A stretch of DNA of 64,000 nt from WRDF01 sp031552235 (GTDB lineage Bacteria > Bacteroidota > Bacteroidia > Bacteroidales > Rikenellaceae). This document shows positions 1-9,947 of the stretch, piece by piece. Every line of letters starts with the position of its first letter. Positions within the stretch are counted from its first letter, which is position 1. Made by a program: the position numbers and the translations under genes. The notes beneath the pieces were generated by a model. It was not told the origin of the DNA. It did not search any database and saw only the letters and a list, made by a program, of their open reading frames with translations. The stretch covers positions 231,831-295,830 of the forward strand of contig JAVBMR010000002.1 of assembly GCA_031552235.1 (NCBI GenBank), read 5' to 3'.

Positions 1-1
1 G

Positions 2-1537
2 GGCGGCAAGGCCGGTTTCAGGCCCGATTACGCCGTTACGGTCTATACGCGCATCCTGAAAGAATTGTACCCCCACGTTCCGGTGGTTATCGGAGGCATT
101 GAGGCTTCGCTCCGCCGTCTGGCGCATTACGACTATTGGAGCGATTCGCTCAAGAGGTCGGTGCTTATCGACAGCGGCGCCGACGTGCTGGCCTACGGCA
201 TGGCCGACAAGGTGATGCCCGAAATAGCTAAAGCGCTGCGCAACGGCTTTAACGCCAATCTTCTGCGGTGTCTGAAGCAGGTGGCTTTCGTGGCGGACGG
301 AAAGTATGTGGAAAAGCTCGACCCGGAAACGACCCTTGTGCTGAACCCTTATAATGATTGTGTCGCAAAACCTGCGAAATTCGCCGAGAACTTCGTGCGC
401 ATTGAAACAGAGTCGAACCGATTAGAACAGCGCACCACGCTTGTTGAGCGCCAGTCGGAAGATAAATACGTGGTGGTGAACCCGCCGCACCCCCTGCTCA
501 CGGAGCAGGAAATAGACCGCGGTTTCGACATGCCCTACACGCGCCTGCCGCATCCGCGCTATGACGGCAAAGGCGACATTCCGGCGTGGGAAATGATAAA
601 ATTCTCGGTCAACATACACCGCGGATGCTTCGGGGGATGCAGTTTCTGCACCATATCCGCCCATCAGGGCAAGTTCGTATCGAGCCGCTCGGAGCGCTCG
701 GTGCTGGCCGAGGTGGGCAAGGTGGCGGCGATGCCCGGCTTCAAAGGCTACGTGAGCGATGTCGGAGGGCCGTCGGCAAACATGTACGGGATGGGCGGCC
801 TGAACCGTGCAGCATGCGCGAAATGTACACGCCCGTCGTGCCTGTGGCCGTCGGTGTGCCGCAACCTCGACAACAGCCACGAACGCCTTATAAAACTATA
901 TGAGAAGGTTTCGGCAGTCCCCGGTATCAAGAAAGCGTTCGTGGGGAGCGGCATCCGCTACGATCTGTTCGACGAGCGCTACGGCTCGCGCTACCTGCGC
1001 GACGTTATCGTGAACCATACTTCCGGCCGCCTCAAGGTCGCACCGGAACATACCGAGGACAGGGTGCTGAAACTCATGCGTAAGCCCTCTTTCGAGGGAT
1101 TCGAGCGGCTGAAAGCCGATTTCGACAAGGTATGCGCGCGGGAGAACCTCAAATACCAACTGATACCATACTTCATATCGAGCCACCCCGGCTGCACCGA
1201 GCAGGACATGAAGCTGCTCTCGCAGAAGACGCGCAGGCTCGGGATGCGCCTCGAACAGGTGCAGGACCTCACGCCCACGCCAATGACGCTGTCGTCCGTC
1301 ATGTTCTACACGGGGATCGACCCATACACCGGCGAGAAACTGTATGTGGCCCGCTCGCAGGACGACAAGCGCAGGCAGAAAGGCTGGTTCTTCGCCGACG
1401 GTAAGAACTCAGGCCCGGGGAGGGCAACTTCAGGCGGCAGGAATGACGGTTCCCCGAAAAACGGTCGTCAGAATGCCGGTAGTCTCCGGAAAGAAAATCG
1501 CCCATCCAAAAAAACTGAGGGCAAGCGCTCAAGGTAA
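2..1537 (+). CDS. ygiQ: YgiQ-family radical SAM protein, 5' end outside the window
   Basis: The reading frame is open from base 2, so the N-terminus is missing. The radical SAM cluster motif CFGGCSFC (CX3CX2C form) is encoded near bases 625-650, after an N-terminal region with VIGGIEASLRR typical of UPF0313/YgiQ. A further Cys-rich stretch (CAKCTRPSCLWPSVC) follows near base 815-860. Radical SAM enzymes of this family bind a 4Fe-4S cluster and S-adenosylmethionine; the substrate of YgiQ is not established. The last 60 or so residues are a basic, Gly/Arg/Lys/Asn-rich tail of low complexity. A GC-rich palindrome directly follows the stop codon. Family assignment is secure; function is unknown. 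Confidence 0.93.
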   Translation, partial: GGKAGFRPDYAVTVYTRILKELYPHVPVVIGGIEASLRRLAHYDYWSDSLKRSVLIDSGADVLAYGMADKVMPEIAKALRNGFNANLLRCLKQVAFVADGKYVEKLDPETTLVLNPYNDCVAKPAKFAENFVRIETESNRLEQRTTLVERQSEDKYVVVNPPHPLLTEQEIDRGFDMPYTRLPHPRYDGKGDIPAWEMIKFSVNIHRGCFGGCSFCTISAHQGKFVSSRSERSVLAEVGKVAAMPGFKGYVSDVGGPSANMYGMGGLNRAACAKCTRPSCLWPSVCRNLDNSHERLIKLYEKVSAVPGIKKAFVGSGIRYDLFDERYGSRYLRDVIVNHTSGRLKVAPEHTEDRVLKLMRKPSFEGFERLKADFDKVCARENLKYQLIPYFISSHPGCTEQDMKLLSQKTRRLGMRLEQVQDLTPTPMTLSSVMFYTGIDPYTGEKLYVARSQDDKRRQKGWFFADGKNSGPGRATSGGRNDGSPKNGRQNAGSLRKENRPSKKTEGKRSR

Positions 1538-1540
1538 TCG

Positions 1541-1567
1541 GCGGGCCGCCCTGAATGGGCGGCCCGC
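1541..1567. repeat. GC-rich palindrome after ygiQ (terminator- or REP-like)
   Basis: A 27-base hairpin with arms GCGGGCCGCC and GGCGGCCCGC lies 3 bases after the ygiQ stop. Similar units with the same GCGGCCCGCCCT core follow ispH (25354-25385) and the GH3 gene (57115-57150). Position just after stop codons suggests transcript-end processing or termination; there is no U-tract. Confidence 0.7.
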
Positions 1568-1672
1568 TTAGTAATTTTGGCATCATTGCCGTAATTCTTA
1601 CGTTGCGGCAACTCTAAAAGGAATAATCATTTCCGGCGCACGGGGGGCGATGTCTTTGGCGTCGTGCCGCCG

Positions 1673-1737
1673 TAAATGGCGCCTGCCACGGCAGGCGCCA
1701 TTTACAATACCCCGTAGCTTGCCCTGGGATGGTTCAT
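1673..1737. repeat. Dispersed intergenic repeat with perfect 32-base palindrome
   Basis: Bases 1673-1704 form an inverted repeat with 15-base arms and a 2-base loop (CTGCCACGGCAG at the centre). It is followed by TTTACAATACCCCG and TAGCTTGCC. The same order (GCCACGGCAG, TTTACAATACCCCG, AGCTTGC, GGTT) recurs at 9789-9846, so this is a repeated unit and not chance. Confidence 0.7.
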
Positions 1738-1944
1738 TATCCCAAAGATAGGTTGAAACCCTGCATTTTTAATGCAGTTACTTTAGTTTCTATAATTTTT
1801 TGATCTTTTTGTGGGCTATTTATCAGTTTCTCATCGCCGCACTCCGCCCCAAGAGGAGGCGATGCGAGTCGCAAAGCAACTCGGGAGGAGGAATTTATTC
1901 CTCTGACTAAACCCATGTACTTTGGTGCAGGATAGATAGTTTAT
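1738..1944. other. Intergenic stretch, no gene seen
   Basis: No credible coding frame. It holds small hairpins: CATCGCC paired with GGCGATG around 1835-1866, CGAGT/ACTCG around 1866-1884, and AGGAATTTATTCCT near 1890-1905. They may be part of the repeat family of this chromosome or the 3' end of the convergent PAP2 transcript. Confidence 0.5.
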
Positions 1945-2493
1945 TTATTCCCCCAACAATTCCTCCCTCTTGAGCGGGCGCGTGAAGGCGTAACTGCTTG
2001 CGATCCCTATCACCGCCCCGACAACCACGTCGCGCGGCCAGTGTTTACGGGCTTCAACCCGGCTGTACGCCACAAAACAGGCAAGCAGCAATGCCAGGAT
2101 GCCGAGTTTCCATCCGTACCGGCGAAGTATGAACGCCGCTCCCTGGAATGCGAAGGCCGTGTGGCCCGAAGGGAAAGAATGATCGCCGCCATCGGGGCGT
2201 TTTGCGTCTATGGTCTGCTTGAGTATGGTGGTGACGCCTGTCGTTGTCGCACAGCCAGCCGCGAACTGCAAAGCCCCGTTGATGTCGCCCATGACGAGCG
2301 AACCCACGAACCCGGCCGCCGGGACGAGCATCTGGACGTAGTCTCCGGCCTGCTGCATGCCTTTTTGGGCCGGGTCGTCGGCGAAACGCATCTGCTCGTG
2401 TATCTGGACGCCGCTCCATACCAGGGCGAATACCGCTACGATTATGATCTTCGCCTTTTTCGAAAACTTGTATTTGTTTTTTCCTGTAGCCAT
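1945..2493 (-). CDS. PAP2-family membrane phosphatase
   Basis: Encodes 182 residues with the three-part PAP2 active site: KQTIDAKRP (K-x6-RP), PSGH, and SRVEARKHWPRD (SR-x5-H-x3-D). PAP2 phosphatases remove phosphate from lipid phosphates such as phosphatidate or undecaprenyl pyrophosphate at the membrane. The N-terminus is basic (MATGKNKYKFSKKAK) and is followed by several hydrophobic segments interleaved with the motifs, as expected for a polytopic enzyme. It is convergent with ygiQ and divergent from dnaB, so it is probably monocistronic. Lipid A or undecaprenyl pyrophosphate are plausible substrates, but the sequence does not decide. Confidence 0.9.
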   Translation of the reverse strand: MATGKNKYKFSKKAKIIIVAVFALVWSGVQIHEQMRFADDPAQKGMQQAGDYVQMLVPAAGFVGSLVMGDINGALQFAAGCATTTGVTTILKQTIDAKRPDGGDHSFPSGHTAFAFQGAAFILRRYGWKLGILALLLACFVAYSRVEARKHWPRDVVVGAVIGIASSYAFTRPLKREELLGE

Positions 2494-2579
2494 ATGCCGA
2501 TGCCTGTATCTTTTGAGATATAAAAGTAAAAATATTTTCGCAAATGAAGGCGCGTCCCGGTAAATCCCCCGAAATTTTA

Positions 2580-2587
2580 TACCTTTA
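2580..2587 (+). promoter_or_regulatory. Possible -7 element for dnaB
   Basis: TACCTTTA matches the Bacteroidota -7 consensus TAnnTTTG at 7 of 8 positions and lies 36 bases before the dnaB ATG. No clear -33 TTG partner is visible. Confidence 0.35.
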
Positions 2588-2623
2588 CACTCCCGATTGA
2601 AAGGTTGGTATCATCTACCGGAT

Positions 2624-4180
2624 ATGGCAAAAAATTACACACCGTCCAACAGGAACAAGGAAGCCTACGACGCGCTCACGAGCGAGGGCGGGCATGTGCC
2701 GCCTCAGGCCGTGGAGCTTGAAGAGGCTGTGCTGGGTGCGCTCATGCTCGAAAAAGAGAGCGTGCTGGCTGTCCAGGAGGTGCTGACGCCCGAAGCGTTC
2801 TACAAGGAGGCGCACCAGGTGATATACCGTGCCATATCCGAGTTGTCGATGGAGCTGAAACCCATCGACCTCTACACGGTTACCGAGAAACTCAAACAGA
2901 AGAAACAGCTTGCGGCGGTGGGCGGGGCGTCATATCTTGCCGAACTGACCCAGAAAGTGGGTTCGGCCGCCCACGTCGATTTCCACGCCAAGATCATCAC
3001 CCAGAAATATGTTCAGAGGGAGCTTATCCGCGCCTCGACCGAGATACAGAAACGCTCCTACGACGAATCGATAGACGTCAACGACCTTATAGATACGGCC
3101 GAGAGCGAAATATTCAAAGTCGCCGAGGGCCACATCAAGCGCGACGTGCAGAAATCGAAGGACATCCTCGTCAAGGCGATGGAGGCCATAGAGGAGGCCT
3201 ACAAGCGCAAAGGGGCTTTCAGCGGTGTGCCGACAGGGTTTACGCGCCTCGACCGCCTCACGTTGGGGTGGCAGCCGAGCGACCTTATAATCATCGCCGC
3301 GCGCCCGTCAATGGGTAAAACGGCGTTCGTGCTTTCGATGGCGCGCAATATTGCCATCGACCACGAAAAGGGTGTGGCGTTCTTCTCGCTCGAAATGAGC
3401 TCGACGCAGTTGATGATGCGCCTTATCGTGGCGGAATCGGGCCTCGATTCGCGCGACGTGCGCAACGGCAGCCTGAACGACGAGCAATGGAGGCATCTCG
3501 AAACCGCCGTCGTACCATTCCAGACAGCGCCCCTGTTCATCGACGACACTCCGGCGCTCTCCATATTCGAGTTCCGTTCGAAGGCCCGCAGGCTTAAAAA
3601 ACAGTTCGACATACAACTCATCGTGATCGACTACCTGCAGCTTATGACCGGCAGCGCCGACACGCGCGGCAACCGCGAGCAGGAGGTGGCGTCTATTTCG
3701 AGGTCGCTTAAATCCATCGCCAAGGAGTTGAATATCCCGATAATAGCCCTCTCGCAGCTGAACCGTTCGGTCGAGTCGCGTACGGGGAGCAAGCGCCCCC
3801 AACTCAGCGACCTTCGCGAATCGGGCGCCATAGAACAGGATGCCGACATCGTGGCATTCATCCACCGCCCCGAATACTACGGCATGAATGTGGACGAGAG
3901 CGGCATGCCGACCGCCGGGATGGCCGAGATAATCGTCGCCAAGCACCGTAACGGCGCGACGGACACGGTCAACCTGCGCTTCCGCAAGGAACAGGCGAGG
4001 TTCATGGACTATGATGACGACGAAATGGGTGGCGGCAGCTATTCATCTTTTGAAAGCAGCATGGGCGATGACGACGACAAACCCGCACCGAGGTTCACAC
4101 CGGGCAACGACTTCGACCCGGCACCGGGCGGCGGATTCGGCGGCGGCTCGTTCAATCCGGGCGAAGACGCGCCTTTTTAG
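2624..4180 (+). CDS. dnaB: Replicative DNA helicase DnaB
   Basis: A 518-residue hexameric helicase that unwinds DNA at the replication fork. The N-terminal DnaB domain begins around residue 25 (PPQAVELEEAVLGALMLE). The RecA-like motor carries Walker A ARPSMGKTAF near residue 226 and Walker B VIDYLQLM near 335, with SQLNRSVE and DLRESGAIEQDAD after it. The ATG at 2624 (MAKNYTPSN) is chosen over an in-frame TTG at 2597, which would add nine residues. After the helicase core comes an unusual tail of about 60 residues rich in Asp, Gly and Pro, ending GEDAPF, which resembles the acidic tip of SSB. Monocistronic between divergent PAP2 and downstream yifB. Confidence 0.97.
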   Translation: MAKNYTPSNRNKEAYDALTSEGGHVPPQAVELEEAVLGALMLEKESVLAVQEVLTPEAFYKEAHQVIYRAISELSMELKPIDLYTVTEKLKQKKQLAAVGGASYLAELTQKVGSAAHVDFHAKIITQKYVQRELIRASTEIQKRSYDESIDVNDLIDTAESEIFKVAEGHIKRDVQKSKDILVKAMEAIEEAYKRKGAFSGVPTGFTRLDRLTLGWQPSDLIIIAARPSMGKTAFVLSMARNIAIDHEKGVAFFSLEMSSTQLMMRLIVAESGLDSRDVRNGSLNDEQWRHLETAVVPFQTAPLFIDDTPALSIFEFRSKARRLKKQFDIQLIVIDYLQLMTGSADTRGNREQEVASISRSLKSIAKELNIPIIALSQLNRSVESRTGSKRPQLSDLRESGAIEQDADIVAFIHRPEYYGMNVDESGMPTAGMAEIIVAKHRNGATDTVNLRFRKEQARFMDYDDDEMGGGSYSSFESSMGDDDDKPAPRFTPGNDFDPAPGGGFGGGSFNPGEDAPF

Positions 4181-4346
4181 CGTATTTTGCAGATTTTTTG
4201 TTATCTTGCGCTGTGTTGCCGGACGTGTGTTTGGTGACGCTGAAGCATGTTGTATGGTTGCTTCAGTTTTCAGTAGTTTTAAATGTAAAATAACATTCCC
4301 GCTCATTCCGAGTGCCGGAAGGCACCGGCGGCTTTAACCAGGCTTT

Positions 4347-5885
<1,539 letters not shown>

Positions 5886-6124
5886 GAATTACGGTAGTCG
5901 TGGGCAAATGAAAGTTACTGAAGTGGCCGGCCGTATTTGATTGAGGACGATTAAATCACTTCCCGCGGCTGCGTGGGCCACCCTGAAAGCATCGAGCCGC
6001 AAGAAGTGGCGCCTGCATTGGCAGTCGCGGCTTTTGTAATCTGAAAATGGAATTGTACAGTTAAGTCTTGTATGTTTTTTTAGTCCACGGCCAGCGAAGG
6101 GTGCGTCTGGCCGAAGGCGGGATG
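5886..6124. other. Intergenic stretch between convergent yifB and queG
   Basis: No gene. It contains a GC-rich segment (about 5965-6035) with GCCGCAAGAAGTGGCGCCTGC and a hairpin GGCCAG...CTGGCC around 6090-6110 near the queG stop. Either could end the convergent transcripts; no clean U-tracted terminator is visible. Confidence 0.45.
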
Positions 6125-7093
6125 TCAGTCTGCGCCGGTCGCCCTCTCTTTTATCGCCTCAAAGCCTGTGCGGGCGAGGGGCGTGGTGCCGAAAACGCGG
6201 TCGAAACCGTCTTTGTCAAGACTGCCCCAGAATTCCTCTCCGGCCGCCGTTGGGTTGAATAAAGGCCTGAACAGCAGGTTGGAAGCCAATGACGTGCGGC
6301 TGTTGTGGGGACAGGCGCTCTGGCAGATGTCGCAGCCGAATATCCAACCGTGGGTGTCGGGAGCGGTTCCGTTACCGCCCGGCACTGTACCCACGGCAAC
6401 CCCCGCGCCCGCCCGCTCCGATAATCCTTCGACGGGCTTTTCGGTCGTCAGGCGCGAGATGCAGCGGTTCGTATCGATCACGTATGGCCGGACGATGGCT
6501 GAGTTGGGGCAGGCGTCGATGCAGGCCGTGCATGTGCCGCAGCGGTCACCGGCGAACGGCTCGTCATAGGCATCCGCTTCTTCGGTTAAGATTATCTCGC
6601 CGAGGAATACGAAACTTCCGTGCCGGGGCGTGATGATCAGTGAGTTCTTGCCCCGCCATCCGAGTCCGGCCTCTATCGCCCAGCTTTTTTCGAGTACCGG
6701 GGCCGAGTCCGTGAAACAGCGCCCGCGCAGGCCCGGATGCTCCGCTGTAAGGCGCTCCAGAATGGCGTTCAGGCGGCTTTTTATCGTCACATGGTAATCC
6801 TGCAAAAGGGCATAGGACGATATTTTCGGGTTCTCGCTGGCGTTTTGGTCCCAGAATTCGTTTTTGTAGTTCGCCGCGCAGACGATAACGCTTTTAGCGC
6901 CTTCGAAAAGTAGCGCAGGGTCGAGCCTTTTGTCGACATTCCGCCCCATGTAGGACAGCCCCGAGGAGTATCCGTTCCCGAGCCAATCCGAGAGCCTTGC
7001 CGACTGCTCGCCCAGATGCCTGACACGGGCGATGCCGCAAAGGTCGAACCCGGCCTCGTGTGCCAATTCTTTTATTTTTGACGCGCCGATCAA
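6125..7093 (-). CDS. queG: Epoxyqueuosine reductase QueG
   Basis: Catalyses the last step of queuosine synthesis in tRNA, reducing epoxyqueuosine with cobalamin and two 4Fe-4S clusters. The protein opens with KIKELAHEAGFDLCGIAR, the usual QueG N-terminus. The ferredoxin-like cysteine motifs CGTCTACIDACP and CDICQSACP are intact. The start is uncertain: TTG at 7093 gives 322 residues and the usual N-terminus, whereas the ATG at 7156 adds 21 residues with no family resemblance. Divergent from the acyl-CoA synthetase gene, with a repeat element between them. Family assignment is secure. Confidence 0.93.
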   Translation of the reverse strand: MIGASKIKELAHEAGFDLCGIARVRHLGEQSARLSDWLGNGYSSGLSYMGRNVDKRLDPALLFEGAKSVIVCAANYKNEFWDQNASENPKISSYALLQDYHVTIKSRLNAILERLTAEHPGLRGRCFTDSAPVLEKSWAIEAGLGWRGKNSLIITPRHGSFVFLGEIILTEEADAYDEPFAGDRCGTCTACIDACPNSAIVRPYVIDTNRCISRLTTEKPVEGLSERAGAGVAVGTVPGGNGTAPDTHGWIFGCDICQSACPHNSRTSLASNLLFRPLFNPTAAGEEFWGSLDKDGFDRVFGTTPLARTGFEAIKERATGAD

Positions 7094-7112
7094 TTCCTGC
7101 GATAATTTATAC

Positions 7113-7290
7113 GCTGATCTGCAATAAGACCCTCTGGTTTTATTTATTGGATGCATATCGGTGTCGCTTTTGCGACACCGGCAGCCTGCCGCCGCCCCCA
7201 TGCGGCGGGCTGCTTTACTCGCCAAGGCTCGTTAGCATCCACCGCCGGCGGCAGGCCGCATGGCATTGGGCTTTATTGCAGATCGGAGCA
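7113..7290. repeat. GC-rich intergenic repeat bounded by inverted repeats
   Basis: GATCTGCAATAA (7116-7127) and TTATTGCAGATC (7273-7284) are perfect 12-base inverted repeats. They bracket a palindromic core, CAGCCTGCCGCC ... GGCGGGCTGCT, followed by CCGCCGGCGGCAGGC near 7241-7256. Nearly the same core occurs at 44010-44096. It lies in the leader region of the divergent queG and acyl-CoA synthetase genes. Confidence 0.7.
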
Positions 7291-7331
7291 ATTTAACTGC
7301 CCAAAAATACTATTTTAAAAATAATTGGCGC

Positions 7332-7339
7332 TACATTTG
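7332..7339 (+). promoter_or_regulatory. -7 element for the acyl-CoA synthetase gene
   Basis: TACATTTG is an exact match to the Bacteroidota -7 consensus TAnnTTTG, 31 bases before the chosen ATG at 7371. This supports that ATG over earlier in-frame starts, which would lie upstream of the promoter. A good -33 TTG is not evident. Confidence 0.5.
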
Positions 7340-7370
7340 TGTGAATACACACGGGCAAACTACCTTAATT

Positions 7371-9032
7371 ATGGCGATATACACACTCCGCGACCTCTAT
7401 CTGCAAAGCGTCGGCAATTACGCTTCGCGCCGCATGTCGGCCATGTATGGCGGCGACTGCGAGACTGTGACGTATGCCGAATTCGGCGACAGGGTCGAAG
7501 CGACGGCCGAACTTTTCCGCGCCGCGGGGCTTTCTTCCGGCGACAGGGTGGCGCTGCTGAGCAACAATATGCCCAACTGGGCGGTGTCCTATTTCGCCGC
7601 CGTTACGTCGGGGCTGGTCATCGTCCCGATCCTGCCCGATTTCTCCACCTCCGAGCTGGATATGATAATAAAGCACTGCGGCGCGAAGGCCCTGTGCTGC
7701 TCAGATAAACTATATACAAAGGTTTCGAAAGAAACCGTGGATGGCCTGAACCTCGTGCTGAGGACGATGACCTGCGGTGTACTCTGCATGAAGGAGGGGG
7801 TCGAGCCAGGGAAATTCACAGCCCCCAGGCCGGACGACACGGCGGCGATAATCTACACATCCGGCACAACGTCGAAGCCCAAGGGCGTGATGCTTACGCA
7901 TGCGAACCTCGTGGCGCAGGTCGAGATGGACTACGACCTTTTCCCGATCTACCAGTCCGACGTTTTCCTTTCGATCCTGCCGCTTTCGCACACCTACGAA
8001 TGCTCGCTGGGGATGCTTTTCCCGTTCTACGCCGGGGCGTCGGTGGTCTATCTCGACAAGCTGCCCACAGCGTCCACGCTCATGCCGGCCATGCGCGAGG
8101 TGCGGCCCACGATCATGTTGAGCGTTCCGCTTATCATCGAGAAAATATACAAAACGCAGGTGCGGGCAAAGTTCATGAAAAACGACACCCTGAAGAAAAT
8201 GTACGGCTGGGCGTGGTTCCGCAAAACGGTACACCGCATGGCAGGCAGGAAACTGAGGAAGATATTTGGCGGCAGGATGCGTTTCTTCGGCATCGGTGGC
8301 GCGAAGCTCGATTACGATACGGAGCAATTCCTGGTCGAGGCGCATTTCCCCTACGGCATAGGTTATGGGCTTACGGAAACCGCTCCGCTCATCGCGGGCG
8401 GCATACCCGGCAAGATCGTCTTCCGTTCGACCGGCCCGGTACTCAGCCGCGTCAAAGCGAGGCTCGCAAACCTTGACGAAGAGACCGGCGAGGGCGAGAT
8501 AGAGGTGCTCAGTCCCAGTACTATGAAGGGCTACTACGAAGACCCGGCAGCCACGGCAGACGTTTTCACGGCAGACGGTTGGTTCCGCACGAAAGACATA
8601 GGCCGTTTCGACAGGCATGGCAATCTTTATATACTCGGCCGGGTCGGCAACATGATAGTCGGCCCGAGCGGCGAAAACATATACCCCGAAGAGATAGAGT
8701 CGGTGATAAACAGCCATTTCCTTGTGACGGATTCCATTGTGAAGGAGGACGGCGGGAAACTGGTGGCACAGGTACGCTTCAACCCGGCGGAACTCGAACG
8801 GCGTTACAATGATTTCAAAGACGGTGTCAGCGCCCGTATGGCCGAGATCCGCGCTGAAGTGAAGGCCTACGTCAACTCCAAGGTAAGCAAGTCGTCGCAG
8901 ATATCCGAGGTGGAAGAGCAGGAAAAGGAGTTCGAAAAGACCCCGACTCAAAAGATAAAGAGATTCAAGTACGTAGACCCCAAGCCCTTGAAAACTCCGG
9001 ATGAGGATATGGAACAGGATGGTTCAAAATGA
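7371..9032 (+). CDS. AMP-forming long-chain acyl-CoA synthetase
   Basis: A 553-residue member of the ANL superfamily, which activates fatty acids to acyl-CoA by way of an acyl-adenylate. Signature motifs are present in order: the P-loop-like YTSGTTSKPKGVMLTH, GYGLTETAPL, and GWFRTKDIG with RHGNLYILGR. The C-terminal domain is longer and more charged than usual (VEEQEKEFEKTPTQKIKRFKY). The length is close to that of Bacteroidota FadD-like enzymes. Its stop overlaps the start of the next gene by four bases, so the two are cotranscribed. Exogenous fatty-acid use or acyl recycling is the likely role; chain-length specificity cannot be read. Confidence 0.93.
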   Translation: MAIYTLRDLYLQSVGNYASRRMSAMYGGDCETVTYAEFGDRVEATAELFRAAGLSSGDRVALLSNNMPNWAVSYFAAVTSGLVIVPILPDFSTSELDMIIKHCGAKALCCSDKLYTKVSKETVDGLNLVLRTMTCGVLCMKEGVEPGKFTAPRPDDTAAIIYTSGTTSKPKGVMLTHANLVAQVEMDYDLFPIYQSDVFLSILPLSHTYECSLGMLFPFYAGASVVYLDKLPTASTLMPAMREVRPTIMLSVPLIIEKIYKTQVRAKFMKNDTLKKMYGWAWFRKTVHRMAGRKLRKIFGGRMRFFGIGGAKLDYDTEQFLVEAHFPYGIGYGLTETAPLIAGGIPGKIVFRSTGPVLSRVKARLANLDEETGEGEIEVLSPSTMKGYYEDPAATADVFTADGWFRTKDIGRFDRHGNLYILGRVGNMIVGPSGENIYPEEIESVINSHFLVTDSIVKEDGGKLVAQVRFNPAELERRYNDFKDGVSARMAEIRAEVKAYVNSKVSKSSQISEVEEQEKEFEKTPTQKIKRFKYVDPKPLKTPDEDMEQDGSK

Positions 9033-9643
9033 TGATCATGAGAAAATTAGTATTAGTCGCAGTTGTATGTTTGATGGATTGCATGGCTCTCAGCGCCCAA
9101 AAATCAGCCGAGACAGATATGTCCATTCTGATGTCTACCGTCTGGAAAATGGAGATTAACCTCAATGCAGAGATGCCATACGATGACGGGTATTTTTGTA
9201 AATTCGACAGAAAAAACGGAACCTTTTTTAGGATGAAAAAAGGCCGGATTGTTGCTCATGATCATATGGCATCAGGGCCGTTCTACCTAAGCGACCGGAT
9301 CGAAGAGACGTTCGATGACGCTAAGGCAGGCAAGGTCATGAATGGTAGGTATTTGATACGCAAAGCGTACAATGTGAAAATGACCGAAGAAGACGGGGCG
9401 GCACTGAGAAAATCCCTGTTTGACTATGTGGTCGGCATCGAGCCTGATGCGAAAGAAAAACGGCAGCAGAAGAAAATGCGCGAGAAGATGCTCGGTAACG
9501 CGGAGGCGGTGCCGTATGTTTATGAAATAGTGTCTTTGACGGAGAACGAAATTGTTCTGGAGAGGGTTATGCCCGAGATCGTGATCGGCGCTAAAACATT
9601 ACGCTATACCGCTTATAATAGCAAGAAAAAATCGGACGACTGA
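9029..9643 (+). CDS. Secreted hypothetical protein downstream of acyl-CoA synthetase
   Basis: A 204-residue protein with an N-terminal signal peptide (LVLVAVVCLMDCMALSAQ, likely cut after SAQ). The mature part is charged, with a Lys/Arg-rich segment around residues 145-160. No known catalytic motif is visible. The start overlaps the previous stop as ATGA; a second Met three codons later is also possible. It is the last gene before convergent DUF4290. Function not recognised. Confidence 0.75.
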   Translation: MMIMRKLVLVAVVCLMDCMALSAQKSAETDMSILMSTVWKMEINLNAEMPYDDGYFCKFDRKNGTFFRMKKGRIVAHDHMASGPFYLSDRIEETFDDAKAGKVMNGRYLIRKAYNVKMTEEDGAALRKSLFDYVVGIEPDAKEKRQQKKMREKMLGNAEAVPYVYEIVSLTENEIVLERVMPEIVIGAKTLRYTAYNSKKKSDD

Positions 9644-9740
9644 CCCTGTCCAAAGTAGCGACTATACGTCAGCGGTTATCGTAAAGTTTGATCTCCTGCT
9701 GGTTGAGTTCCCCTCTGCTTTCAGTGCTTGATAAGTTCAC

Positions 9741-9846
9741 ATTCCGCGGCAGAGGGGGTCGGCACAAAGTGCCGAGCAGCGGAATGTGGCAACTGCCACG
9801 GCAGTTGCAGTCTTTACAATACCCCGCAGCTTGCTGCGGGGCGGTT
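9741..9846. repeat. Intergenic repeat region, second copy of the ACAATACCCCG unit
   Basis: Two nested hairpins (CATTCCGC ... GCGGAATG, with GGCAC/GTGCC inside) are followed by AACTGCCACGGCAGTT, then TTTACAATACCCCG and a CCCCGCAGCTTGCTGCGGGG hairpin. The second half matches the layout at 1673-1737 but with a different palindrome arm, so the loop and tail are conserved while the arms co-vary. Confidence 0.65.
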
Positions 9847-9886
9847 AATTTCCCTCGTTGGGAGATTTATTTTCGTTATGTAGATA

Positions 9887-9916
9887 TACAAAAGGCCGGA
9901 ATTCCGGCCTTTTGTA
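9887..9916. terminator. Bidirectional terminator
   Basis: A perfect 30-base palindrome, TACAAAAGGCCGG ... CCGGCCTTTTGTA, lies between convergent genes. It has an A-tract and a T-tract on either side of a GC stem, so it can end both transcripts. Confidence 0.85.
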
Positions 9917-9947
9917 TTGCAGAGTTACTGCATCTTGTTACCTCCCG

